DNA from: Malaya genurostris
Taxonomy: Eukaryota; Arthropoda; Insecta; Diptera; Culicidae
Direction of reading: 5' to 3'
Assembly: GCF_030247185.1 (NCBI RefSeq)
Contig: NC_080572.1
Coordinates: 303,973,656-304,037,655 of the forward strand
Length of the DNA stretch: 64,000 nt
Shown here: piece by piece, positions 37,180-47,977 of the stretch
How positions within the stretch are numbered: the stretch's first letter is position 1
Layout of the letters: the number at the start of each line of letters is the position of its first letter
The notes under the pieces: generated by a model
What the model was told of the DNA's origin: nothing
The model's database searches: none
What the model saw: only the letters and a program-made list of their open reading frames with translations
Made by a program: the position numbers and the translations under genes

Positions 37180-38045
37180 ATTCCTTTTGAGGAATTTGAC
37201 CTGTCGGTTTCAACAGACTTCGCAGCCGATTATTAGCATTCAGAATCATTGCATGGCAAGTACTACGATCCTATTGACTCTAAGAATTCTTTCAGGTCGG
37301 GGCTGGAACATACGACAACTGGCTTGTAATACCACCGTCATATGCATTGAACCGTCACCCCGGGCTAATCCCTTGCATCGAACGATTTGGTGGGCGCATT
37401 TGAAGTAATAAGCGTTGTACGAATGAGTTAGCTATACAGGGACTTTAAGCAGTAGATGTCTGCCAAATGTTTTGCTGCTCTCATTACAAATTCTAAACAC
37501 CGAGATTCTTTTGCTACAATAAAGTTGATATGCTGCTTGAAATACAATTGCTAGTCTGAAATTACACCGAGATCCTTAACACATGTGGTTCTGTTGACCA
37601 CTGATTAACCCAGGCAGTAGTTGTATCTTATTATGTTTACATATAAACGTGAAAATTGAGCACTTGTCAATGTTCAAAGCCATTCGGTATACCTCACACA
37701 ACGTAAAAAAAATCATTTTTTTGTTGGAGGAAAACGGTATCTTCGTTGCTACGAACAAGCATGAGATCATCAGCGGAAGATAAACGTCGACATTCCAAAG
37801 AAAGATTCACATCGTTAAAGTACAAGAGGAGGATCAGTGGTCCGAGATGGCTGCCTTGTGGAATACCAGATGAAGCGATAAACTCTTTGGAAAAGGAGTC
37901 ATCTATCTTGATTGTTAATCGATGGTTATTGAGGTGTGAACGAAACTAACGCAGCATGTTGGAAACAAAGTCCAATCCGTCCAACTTAGCGACTGTAATG
38001 GCGTGGTTAATTTTGTCAAATGCGACGGTTGCTGATTGGAATCAG
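37180..38045 (-). pseudogene. Jockey-clade reverse transcriptase fragment
   Basis: Read on the minus strand from 38045: VAFDKINHAITVAKLDGLDF (catalytic motif A), RSHLNNHRLTIKIDDSFSKE, then FIASSGIPQGSHLGPLILLL and YFNDVNLSLECRRLSSADD. SADD is a decayed FADD catalytic motif. MALNIDKCSIFTF follows. The C-terminal part is broken by stops and small deletions to about 37180, with a late RICNESSKTFG still readable. This is the palm and thumb half that the 1-3745 LINE lacks, but in the opposite orientation, so it is a separate insertion. It cannot encode a working enzyme. Confidence 0.82.
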
Positions 38046-38230
38046 CAAGCATCGGTGAGATTAATTGTCCAAAAACAACGGATTGATGACTAAAAACACT
38101 ACACAACCAACGTATGAAAAATTCACAAGCAATAGTCGAATTTTATACAGTAAGTTGATATGAACACTTCTTGAAAAATCACCATAGAGTTCATGAAATT
38201 TCCGAAATCCAAAAAAAAAAAATTTTTCGA

Positions 38231-38274
38231 TCGACTTTCTGGGACTTGAAAATATAAAAGTCCCAGAAAGTCGA
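38231..38274. repeat. Perfect 17-bp inverted repeat with 10-base loop
   Basis: TCGACTTTCTGGGACTT (38231-38247) is exactly complementary in reverse to AAGTCCCAGAAAGTCGA (38258-38274), separated by GAAAATATAA. No other hairpin of this quality was noticed in the window outside transposon ends. It may be the junction of an inverted-repeat element. Confidence 0.7.
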
Positions 38275-38412
38275 TTTTCTCAAAAAAATCTCGACGTTTC
38301 ATGCAATTTTAAGATTTTTGGCATCAACAAAAATTTTCGATTTCGGATGCTTTATCAAGATCGAAAATTTTCAAACTTTAACCGCTGGGCAGCACCCCTC
38401 ACCCCTGTCCGA

Positions 38413-38702
38413 AGAGCGGTAAAAATCAGCGTGTTTTGTCGGTTACGTCATTTATACCATCACATCTCCGGAACTAAAAGTCACAGCCATTTGATCTTCG
38501 AACTTGATCAATAGTCCAACAGTAGCTATCAAACGAGTTTGTTGTAATCGGTCCAGTCATCTCTGAGAAAATTGAGCGGTAAAAATATCTTCGAAAAGTG
38601 CGCACACACATTTTCCGATCTCGTCGAACTGAGTCGAACGGTATACAACACTATGGGACTCCGAGGTTCCGTTCGAAAGTCGGTTTTTCCAGCAATTCTA
38701 AA
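38413..38702 (+). repeat. Mosquito-type dispersed repeat R4, copy 1
   Basis: AGAGCGGTAAAAATCAGCGT, then GTTTTGTCGGTTACGTCA, a CATTTGATCTTCGAACTTGA block, TTTTCCGATCTCGTCGAACT and AGTCGGTTTTTCCAGCAATT. The same order occurs at 56945-57240. I associate this sequence with repeats common in culicine mosquitoes. It is non-coding; the open frame at 38572-38769 lies within it. Confidence 0.7.
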
Positions 38703-39067
38703 ACGTTTAAGAACTGTCGGAATTTATGAAGACAACAAGCTTAAGTTAGCAGAGTTGCCAAATATTTAGATGAACATATATCTAAAATTTGGCAAAACCT
38801 TCTTGCTGCTATACCTGGCTCTTCTAAATCACTTTTTTTCTAATGTACCTGCTCGTCAATGCGTTGATAAACAAATTAATCAAATGAAATTTTCAAAAAC
38901 GAATATCGGTTTATTTATATTTTCCTTGTGGGTTCCAGATGCTAAGCATCTCTCGTGGAATAACAAAAAAAAAATGATTTGAAAGCAGTTCTTTATTTTG
39001 AACTCTCCGCTGGTTTCTAACCAGTATTACTTCCAAAATTTGCAACTAATTTATCTTCTATAAGAAA
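38703..39067. other. No recognised gene
   Basis: AT-rich sequence between repeat R4 and the jockey fragment. Its short open frames match nothing I know. Confidence 0.4.
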
Positions 39068-39362
39068 TCGTTCTACAGTTTATCTGGTTTTAGCAGACAA
39101 AATTAACATTTGCAGTGTACTAATCACTCGAACAGACTTTGATTCAGATAACCTACCAATAACATTCAGGCTTTTAAATACAGAAATAATTAACTCAATT
39201 AGTTCTGTATTCTCCAATCTTAGAGCTAATCGCCTAGGATACAGATATCATACAGAAAACAATGTGAACCCTGAAATTGTTTCGGGAAATTCGGCTGATA
39301 TAGATTTTTAAAATCATTACATGATTGTAGTTAATAGTCTATCTGTTCTTAAAGCTCAGATC
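39068..39362 (+). pseudogene. Jockey-clade endonuclease/linker fragment
   Basis: It aligns by eye with 2630-2930 of the first LINE: DFDSDNLPITFRLLNTEIIN here against the SDHLPVTF-type motif there, then SISSVFSNLRANRLGYRYHT, then GNSADIDF. The end of the endonuclease and the linker to the reverse transcriptase are covered. Stops are present. It is a related but different copy, since many positions differ. Confidence 0.7.
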
Positions 39363-40007
39363 TAATGGAATTTTACTATTGCCAACTGCTCCTTCTTCGA
39401 CATTGATATCAACATTCTTGTGGTCCTACTATTGAATTCACATGCATATATCAAAATTTTGCATATGTTTTTGTTGAAAACCGCTGAATAACTTTACATT
39501 TTTTTTCCTATAAACCGTTTGGATTAAGATGTTATACTTAAATATAGTATACCTTTCAAATAAATTAATTAACTCTTTCACGACCATAAGATTTGCAGGG
39601 TGAAATATATCAGTACAAGACAATATTTTAGCTATTGTTTCCTATAATTTCAAGGGAAATATTTTTCCCTATGATTCTTAGAAATAAATAAAAGAAGAGT
39701 TGGGTTTATTATTAATTTAATTTATTGCTTTAATAGCTTTAAATAGTAAAATAAATAGTTAGTTATGGCATTCTACGAAACGATTTCATGTATGTGCTTG
39801 TGGACGTTGCACATAACACATTTATTATGTGTTCTATTTTCTTTACGTTATTTTGCACAAACTTTTTTAGTGCAATAAAGATTGATAGTTCTTTTTACTT
39901 GTTCGTTCAGAAACACATTTGTCGTCTTAGAAATAAGTTTTCTTTAACATTCAGTAAAAGAAAAAACATCGATTTAATAGCAATCTAAGAATCTATGACG
40001 ATTTTTA
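39363..40007. other. No recognised gene
   Basis: AT-rich; short open frames such as 39788-39988 match nothing known to me. The right end is the TA that borders the DD41D element. Confidence 0.4.
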
Positions 40008-40009
40008 TA

Positions 40010-40933
40010 CAGGGTGATTTTTTAAGAGCTTGAGAACTTTTTTAAACAATAAAACGCATAAAATTTGCAAAATCTCATCGGTTCTTTATTTTAAACGTTA
40101 GATTGGTACATGACATTTACTTTTTGAAGATAATTTCATTTAAATGTTGACCGCGGCTGCGTCTTAGGTGGTCCATTCGGAAAGTCCAATTTTGGGCAAC
40201 TTTTTCGAGCATTTCGGCCGGAATAGCCCGAATTTCTTCGGAAATGTTGTCTTCCAAAGCTGGAATAGTTACTGGCTTATTTCTGTAGACTTTAGACTTG
40301 ACGTAGCCCCACAAAAAATAGTCTAAAGGCGTCAAATCGCATGATCTTGGTGGCCAACTTACCGGTCCATTTCTTGAGATGAATTGTTCTCCGAAGTTTT
40401 CCCTCAAAATGGCCATAGAATCGCGAGCTGTGTGACATGTAGCGCCATCTTGTTGAAACCACATGTCAACCAAGTTCAGTTCTTCCATTTTTGGCAACAA
40501 AAAGTTTGTTAGCATCGAACGATAGCGATCGCCATTCACTGTAACGTTGCGTCCAACAGCATCTTTGAAAAAATACGGTCCAATGATTCCACCAGCGTAC
40601 AAACCACACCAAACAGTGCATTTTTCGGGATGCATGGGCAGTTCTTGAACGGATTCTGGTTGCTCTTCACTCCAAATGCGGCAATTTTGCTTATTTACGT
40701 AGCCATTCAACCAGAAATGAGCCTCATCGCTGAACAAAATTTGTCGATAAAAAAGCGGATTTTCCGAATGGACCACCTAAGACGCAGCCGCGGTCAACAT
40801 TTAAATGAAATTATCTTCAAAAAGTAAATGTCATATACCAATCTAACGTTTAAAATAAAGAACCGATGAGATTTTGCAAATTTTATGCGTTTTATTGTTT
40901 AAAAAAGTTCTCAAGCTCTTAAAAAATCACCCG
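40010..40933 (-). mobile_element. DD41D (rosa-like) Tc1/mariner element with a duplicated inverted 3' end
   Basis: The transposase part (40117-40776, minus) starts in mid-protein at about residue VHSENPLFYRQILFSDEAHF (first catalytic Asp), then WFQQDGATCHTARDS (second) and SCDLTPLDYFLWGYVKS (third). Counting between the second and third gives 41 residues, as in the DD41D or rosa group. It ends RSRGQHLNEIIFKK. The N-terminal DNA-binding half is missing. Instead, about 165 bases of the 3' end (40010-40180) are present again in inverted orientation at 40767-40933. The left end is CAGGGTGATTTTTTAAGAGC after TA; the right end is worn (CACCCG, then TTAG). Confidence 0.85.
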
Positions 40934-43195
40934 TTAGAAGGGAAACATATTTCCCTTGAGCGTTAAGGGGTTAAGGTGTTAAAATAGATGTGTACAGGGG
41001 AGTATTCCGTAAAATCAAGACAGTATATTGCTATGGATATTAAGCCAATTCGTCATTTTTATGTCTTTTGTTAGATGGTGTTCTGAATTCATTATCGAAT
41101 ATGTTCTACGGTTTTTGATAGCTATCAAAATATTATTCTAACATCAAAAAATATTTAAAAAAGATCGAATCTCTTCAGTTGTATCCATTCGAGAAATCAC
41201 TTTAGTATTTTCCAAATAAAAGTTGTAACCGAACTTAATCCGTTCGATCATAGGTGATATCAATTGTCTATCAGTTGACTTATCGATAAACATAGTTAAT
41301 TTCAAACTATCAAATAAATATTTCTCAGAATTCAGTAGTGTTGTTATTCCAATGTCTGCATTATACCAATCACACAATCTATCACACTGCCACTTAGTTC
41401 AGCAGGTTTAAAACTAAGAAAAGTGGAAGTACGCGTCACGAATAAAATACATTCCGCAAGTAACGCATATACGACCGTGATGTTCAATAATAATAACAAT
41501 AATTGTCATTTTAATCATGACAATGATAACCGGTATTTTCAATCACAATTTCAAACTTGCAAATCTGAGTTTGACGAATGGAATTCATTGCGCCAGCAGC
41601 CTGAGTCGCAGTTTCATTTTCAATAACGCGGCACACGCAATACGACTTGTGCTTCGTAGCATCGAGTAAAAAATAAAATGCTGGAGAAAAAAAATCATAA
41701 TGAACCATCACACGCAGAACCCAATCAAAAATCACATCTCCTATTGCCCATTTGTCATTTCACGAGAGTTAATTGTGGAGAAATTTCACTTTCCAGCAAG
41801 CCGAACTGAGCGGCCGCCGCAAGCAACTCGGCAGCCGATTTCGAACTTGAACGAATCAAAGCCAACCGTTTAGGAGGGTCGGTAAACAATCCTCTGCATT
41901 CAAGCGGATTCCGGCTGTTATTGTGCTCTGCTCAGGGCTGCCGCCATGGATGTAGAAAGTAAATTAAGTGTACTTTTTTTCGCTCGCTCGTTCGCTCGGT
42001 TGATTGCCTAGCGCCATGCATTTGAATGAAGAAAAAAAAATAAAAAAGCTTCAACGGATGGATTTAACGAAAATGGTGCAGAACTGCATTCGAACAGAGG
42101 CTTCACCGTGTCACTCTCGTGGTTGGGCTTCAGTAGGCAAAAGTGGGTGTTCCAAGTGAGGGCGGATTTATAGCATACATATGCGTTTACTCAAATTAGT
42201 TCGCCTATGATACTGCGATCCCTGTGATGACTATTCACCGTCAGAGCTAGGCACTGACACACGCCGAACGCGGGAAAAGAGACCAAGTCGGCTGTGATTT
42301 ACCATTCGCTGCTGCTTTGTGGTGAGAAGTGTTCGAGTGTGGTTTGCGTGCTTCAGACAATCGTTTTCGATGCACCTCTTTCAAAAGGAATTTGTTTAAT
42401 CATACCTATATCACACTGAAAACAAATTAAAATCATCAGTGCAATCGAAAATTTGATTGAATTTTATCACTGGTGAAAAATTGAAATAAAATGCATTGAT
42501 TTTTCAGTTTGAAGCTTCCAATTTCGGTGTATGCAAAAAAAAAACAAATTTACAACTGTGTAGATTATGGGTTTAGAAAAGGATGTAAAAGTTGTTAAAG
42601 GTGAAATCAATAGCAACAAAATCGAATTGCAAAACTGAAACGAAGACCTTGATGATACATTTTTTGTTCCATACGGGAACGTTTTTAGCTGTGGTAAACG
42701 AGGCAGATGTAGGCCATGGTTCCTTCATGCAATCATGCAATAGATGACACAATTCTATGTCACCAGAAGCCGAAAGATAGTCACGCGATTTTCACCTGAT
42801 GCAACGAGAAATGCAGCCGAAATTGAAATTAATTTGCTTCACAATGGAAACCATATGACAGAATCTTTTGGTTTGTCTAACTAATTTTCTAAACATGTTG
42901 ACTCTTTGGTGTCTACAGTAGTTTAGAAAGTCATATAAATGGCTGAGTGTGACTTTCGAATTTTTCTATTATGTTCTGTGATAGTAAATCTGTCGATTGA
43001 AACCATAAACAATGTCCATTTTTTTCCAAAACGATAAAACAAAACAACAGTCATTTCATCTATCGTTTCAACGAAAGTATGGAAACCTAATGTTTTTGCG
43101 TTCTCCGACAACATAACAAGATTCAGACGTTAACTGTCTATCGCAAAACTGGGTTTGGTAAACGTATATCGAACAACGGTCTACCACAACTCAAG
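40934..43195. other. No confirmed gene; possible first exon near 41946
   Basis: 41760-42370 is less AT-rich than its surroundings. It contains GCTGCCGCCATGGATG (ATG at 41946) in a strong start context, opening MDVESKLSVLFFARSFARLI and stopping. A GTAAAT donor-like site follows the fourth codon. This could be a small first coding exon of a host gene with a long intron, but no second exon is identified. The rest is AT-rich with no match. Confidence 0.3.
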
Positions 43196-43198
43196 GTG

Positions 43199-43400
43199 GC
43201 GGAAATGGTGAACGCGTATGCACGGATTGCATAAGAACGCAGGTTCGAGTCCTGTCTCTGAGCGTATCATTTTCCAAAAAAAAAGTACGAGTGAGTAATG
43301 TCAGAGACATAACTGGATGTCGTAAATACGAATAAAACTGACACTTTTTCTTTATACTTCCGAATATCAATTAGTTGATCGATTGTGTGAATTGTGCAAG
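43199..43400 (+). repeat. tRNA-derived SINE-like repeat with R1 body
   Basis: The head has an A box (TGGTGAACGCG, 43206-43216) and a perfect B box (GGTTCGAGTCC, 43242-43252), ending CTGTCTCTGAGCGTATCA. The R1 core follows within about 35 bases (GTAATGTCAGAGACATAAC, then CGTAAATACGAATAAAACTG). This is what a SINE with a tRNA-derived promoter and a conserved body would look like. It has no A tail and no clear target duplication, so the 3' end is uncertain. Confidence 0.55.
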
Positions 43401-43867
43401 CTTTCCCCCTTTTCACTAATAGAATTTGAAACGATACACCTAAACTAAAGTACAGATTAGTTACATTAAACAAATTGACACTAAATTAAATTTTACGAAA
43501 TAACTAGTATAGTTCTTTATGATAAAATAATGGTGGTTCTGAAAAGAACCTTCTATGAATGGTTTCTGGGTCGGTGCTATGCATTTTATATAGCAAATTA
43601 GCAGAAAGTTTTACCAAATACTAATTTGTATTTGGTTCTACTACAACTGGTTGAAAAATGTGCCGTATACAGTATAATAAAGTAAAATTTCGCATAATTC
43701 TTTGGATATACAATTATTGTTCTAAATAACAACATACAGAACTTTGATTTCGATGATTTACTTTCGGATTTAAGTATTTTAGTGAAAATCAAAATGCCGT
43801 ACGGCATAAATGTCTGGCATTCAATGGGCCAAATTGTGTAAATACTGTTTTTGAGTTTTCAATCAAA
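43401..43867. other. No recognised gene
   Basis: AT-rich, with short open frames on the minus strand only. It lies between the SINE-like repeat and repeat R2. Confidence 0.4.
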
Positions 43868-44205
43868 TTTTACCTTTTTTACTCGTCCAGTAGATAATCG
43901 GATCTGATATGTGCCTGACTACCTCAAAACCGTCGTCCGGGTGCGAAAAAGGCATGCAAGCGTGATGAACTTTCCTCATTATTTCCAAAAGTTTTGGAAA
44001 ACTTTGTTTTTCAGTTATTTCTGATTATCTAACATTGTTGGAAGTTTGCTCACAAATTCCTGATCATATTTCCGACAGCTTGTAGAAGAAATTATGTTGT
44101 TGGATTAAGTACATCAAGAGATATTCGCGATAAATTTGTGCCCATTCTTGTATAGGGTGAATTTTGAAAAGGCGCCCCATAGTAAAGTAAGTCGTATTCA
44201 CGACA
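43868..44205 (+). repeat. Dispersed repeat R2, copy 2
   Basis: It repeats the elements seen at 16135-16400: ATATGTGCCTGACTACCT, CGTCGTCCGGG, GCATGCAAGCGTGATG, a TTTTGGAAAACTTT-type stretch, and AAGTCGTATTCACGA near the end. The copies differ by small indels and by an additional 70 or so bases in this one. Confidence 0.6.
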
Positions 44206-45007
44206 ATATCTTTTCTGTGAGTTATCATTCATTTGGCTTCTCCAATACATGTTTCCACTTAGTCATTACAAAACTGAACTTAGTAATGGCGACTTTACGT
44301 CAAACCCAACTAAAAGGATTTTTATAATTAAAATTATTGCGAAAGAAATTCTGGTTTGATACAGCAAATAATGGTGCTTAGATATACAAAACAAGACAAT
44401 TTTACTTGTGTGTTCCTGTCAATTTTTTGGCACACAATTTCACAATAAATTAAATTTAAAAAAACAGTGAGATGTTACCTTATTTTTTTCTCAATCCGCA
44501 AGTAATTTTGCATGAATATTCAAACTTTTAACCGTTGTTTTAAGTGATGGTTTGAAATTTCAGTCACTCATTTTTCTGTAATTTCGAAACGTCAAGTCGA
44601 ATCGGAAGGAAAAAATTGAATGAAACCACTGAAAATTAATCCTTCGAATCTAAATGTGTTAAAATTTATTAGCCATTCCGTGAGAGTTTCGCTTTTTGAT
44701 CATCATCTTCGGTACTTCCGAAACCGGTATTCAGGAAGCAGCATAGTCCCAAAACGGTTCACATGGTCTTGAATTAACATGACGAACAAATTAGAATAGT
44801 TTTGAGCCCAACTTTGAGAATTTTTAAAAAATATTTGGTATCGTCGTTTTCTGTGACGGTTTGAATTAAAAAAAAAACCTGAATCAAAGGTCGGAATCGG
44901 AAATTTTTTTCAATTTTGTGTGGGGCCATAAGGCTTTTAATTTGAGTTTTTGTTTATTTAATACATTTACATTTATCACTATTCGAACATTTTTTAAAAT
45001 TTTTTTC
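44206..45007. other. No recognised gene
   Basis: AT-rich; nothing identified beyond short poly(A) and poly(T) tracts. Confidence 0.4.
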
Positions 45008-45266
45008 ATAGAAAAATACCAAGAAATAGACCGATGAAGGAGTATTTTGAGGACGCTTCTTAGAAATCATGATTTACGGTATCCACTGTATCTCAGCGCA
45101 GACTTATCAGAAGTCAACGAGTTAAAGCAGCATAGTTATAGTTGATGTTTTTTTCCAAACACCAACGTTTCTGTTTGATTTTTTAAATTTTTGGTGGTTG
45201 TTTAAAGTGAAAACTACGATTTTTCACGAAAAAAATTTGTAGCTGTAAAACCTCCCCAAAGTAATA
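45008..45266 (+). repeat. Dispersed repeat R3, copy 1
   Basis: GATGAAGGAGTATTTTGAGG, ACGCTTCTTAGAAATCATGA, CACCAACGTTTCTGTTTGAT, GTGAAAACTACGATTTTTCA and CTCCCCAAAGTAA occur in this order. The same order is at 52733-52988 on the same strand. It is non-coding. R1 follows directly. Confidence 0.65.
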
Positions 45267-45267
45267 A

Positions 45268-45390
45268 AAAAGTACGGGTGTGTAATGTCCGAGACATAAC
45301 TGGATGTCGTGAATACGGATAAAACTGACACGATTTCTTTATACTTTCGAATTCGAATTGATAGTTGATCGATTGTGTGAATTGTGAAAC
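45268..45390 (+). repeat. Dispersed repeat R1, copy 4
   Basis: The core GTAATGTCCGAGACATAACT and CGTGAATACGGATAAAACTG, then TTGATCGATTGTGTGAATTG, match the 43.3-kb copy closely. There is no tRNA-like head here; R3 takes its place. An AATTC-rich array starts about 200 bases further on. Confidence 0.6.
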
Positions 45391-45599
45391 TTTTGACGTC
45401 GATTATCTCATTTCGGATTTTCATATTTCATTAAAAGAATCTATCAAGATGCTGTACAGGATTCATTTCTACCTTTTGGAAGGACCAAATTGTGGAATTC
45501 TCTACGATATTTAACACAGTTCTGAACATTTTTCTCGAAGGATTTTCGCACAGCGAAAAGTGCATGAAGCAAATCAAATTATTTAGGATTTTCACTAAA

Positions 45600-46330
45600 C
45601 TGGTGAAACTCAATTTCAATGTTAAATTCTGGAACTCAATTCCGAAACTGAATCCTAGCACTGAGCTGTGGACTTGGATTGTGGTCTGCAGCTAAATTTT
45701 AGTTATAGAATTCCGATCCAAAATTCAAAATTGGATCCAGAATTCAGTTCAGAAATTCAGTCCTAGAAGCGTTCCGGAATTTCGAATAAAAATTTTTAGA
45801 ATCTAGTTCTTGATTCCAGTTACACTTCTCTAATTTTGGAATTGAGTTTTGGAACCAATTTGTAGCGCTGCAACTGAATTCCGAACCTGGATTTTTCAAT
45901 GCATTTTCGAACTGAATTCAGGAAATACAACCAAAATTTGGATCTGAATTCTCATCCTGGATTTAGGTCCAAAGTTCCATAATTCCATGTTAAGAACTCA
46001 GTTTTTGAAATTAAATTCAGAATTCCGGATAGGAATTTTTGAACTGAGTTCTGGTCTGGACATCAATTTCAGTTCCAGTATTCAGTACAAAATTAATATC
46101 CGAATTTGTGTTCCCAGTCCAGATCTAGGCATAGAATCAAATTCTGAAATTCGGTTTCAGGTCTAGAGTTCTGGAACTCGATTCCGACCTTGGACTCTGG
46201 ACAATGAACTAAACATTAGATCTGGATTCTAGAAATTAAAAAAAAACTGGTCTTGGATCATAAAACTGAATTTCAGAACTGATTTCTAGAATTCCATTCT
46301 GGACCAAGATCTGAATCTGAATCTCCACCG
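45600..46330. repeat. Degenerate AATTC-rich short tandem array
   Basis: Units such as AAATTCTGGAACTCAATTCC and GAATTCAGTTCAGAAATTC run for about 730 bases. They show the same unit type as the arrays near 15, 20 and 31 kb. No gene. Confidence 0.65.
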
Positions 46331-46811
46331 CGTGCCTATTGACACCTACAAGAGTGTTTTTGACGAGGAATACCTGCTTTTGTAAGTCTTTTCAAAATTG
46401 TGATTAGTCTAACATAGCTTGTAACGTCTATTTTCAAATACAGTTCCCCTGAAAAAGACGCAAACCAGTAGCGTCGAAACGCTTGGTGTTAAAACAAAAA
46501 AAATCGTTTTGATCCAGTATTGACTGCATAGCCGATAAACAAATCTACATTCAAATAGAATCCAGTCGAAACTGTCCCAAAATAATACTACATAATAAAA
46601 GTTTGTTGAAATCGGACCGTTATCTTCGGGATATTAATGAAATTCAGTGGTAACACAATGATAAGTTGTAGGGTAACGGCTCCAGTAGTCATCTCATATA
46701 CTTCCAACTAATACCATTAGTTAGAGTGAGATCTGCTGTCTCTGTTCGATAGATTGTCTTTCGGGGTAAGATGAAATTAGGTGCATTCGCTTCGAGATTT
46801 TCGCGTTACTA
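46331..46811. other. No recognised gene
   Basis: No similarity was recognised. CAAACCAGTAGCGTCGAAAC at about 46462 looks like transcript-derived or repeat sequence, but I cannot place it. Confidence 0.4.
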
Positions 46812-46813
46812 TA

Positions 46814-47977
46814 AAGACTATCCCAGAAAATATGGATGCACTTTGATTTTGCTGTAAATAATTCACAAGTGTTAGATATTCAAATTTTATTCGATATACT
46901 GATAATATTAGACTACAACAACAGAATATTATTCTCAACATTTGCCACTTAGCCATTGTAGACTAGCTGGCGCACCTTCTTGCGAACGTTCCTCATTAAA
47001 TTCCGTACAGACTTCTTGGCGACAAGTTTTGACACTTTTTTCCAATCTTTTTCGAACTGTTGAATGATTTCGGCTGCCGAGACATGTTTCCTAAGATGTG
47101 CCTTCGTTAATGCCCAAAATTCCCCAATTGGTCGAAGTTGTGGGCAATTTGGTGGATTCATGTCTTTTGGGACGAGAGTGACATTTTTGGTAGTATACCA
47201 TTCTACCGTTGATTTCGAGTAGTGACAAGAAGCAAGATCTGGCCAGAACACAACAGGATCCTTGTGGCTTCGAATCATGGGTAGAAATCGTTTTTGTAAA
47301 CATTCCTTGATGTATATTTCGCTGTTCATTGAAGCAGTGGTGATGAAGAGTTTCGAAATCTTACCGCAGCTACAAATTGCTTGCCAGACCATAGCTTTCT
47401 TACCAAATTTTTCGACTTCAATCGATGTCTTGGACTGGTTTAACACTTGCCCTTCTCGCACCGTATAATATTGTAGTCCCCACAAGGATTTGTAATCGAG
47501 TTTCACGTAGGTTTCGTCGTCCATGATTATGCAGTTCAAATTTCCAGCAACAATCGTATTGTACAGCTTTCGAACCCTCGGCCTGATCGATGCTTCTTGT
47601 TTTGGACTACGTTTTGATTGTTTATGCTTCTTATAGGTTCGAAGATTCAAACGTTCTTTAGCACGAAGAACATTTGACTTCGAAGTGCCCACTTTTTTGG
47701 CCACATCCCGAATTGAAACCTCCTTCTTTTGCTCGAACGCCTTCAGTATACGTTTATCCAACTGAGGGTTAGCAGGACCTTTTTTTCTACCCATTTTCTG
47801 TTTATAGAAATGCGGTCCACGCATTTCGAAACAAACTAATGAAAACGAATAAACAGCTGCACAAATGGTTAGAGAAGAGTGTAAACAACAAGACGCAGCC
47901 ATAAGAATTGACAGATTCTGAACCATTGCGAAATGGCAGCGGTTTTTGATTGCGTCCATACTTTCTGGGACAGTCTT
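46814..47977 (-). mobile_element. DD37E (ITmD37E-like) Tc1/mariner element, copy A
   Basis: The terminal repeats are AAGACTATCCCAGAAA and its partner ending TTTCTGGGACAGTCTT, with TA on both sides (46812-46813 and 47978-47979). The minus-strand frame 46949-47959 is open. It contains GPANPQLDKRILKAFEQKK, KEVSIRDVAKKVGTSKSNVL, IIMDDETYVKLDYKS (first Asp), VVFWPDLASCHYSKS (second Asp) and QLRPIGEFWALTKAHL (third site). Thirty-seven residues separate the second Asp from the third site, which is Gly (codon 47123-47125, GGG) where the family has Glu. About 130 bases of the first helix-turn-helix are deleted after MRG. The frame is the longest DD37E frame here but the enzyme is dead. Confidence 0.87.

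Noticed and set aside
40630..40827. Plus-strand frame ending RSRGQHLNEIIFKK as a separate gene
   Set aside because: Only its end is meaningful: it is the inverted duplicate of the DD41D 3' end. The rest is the antisense of the transposase.
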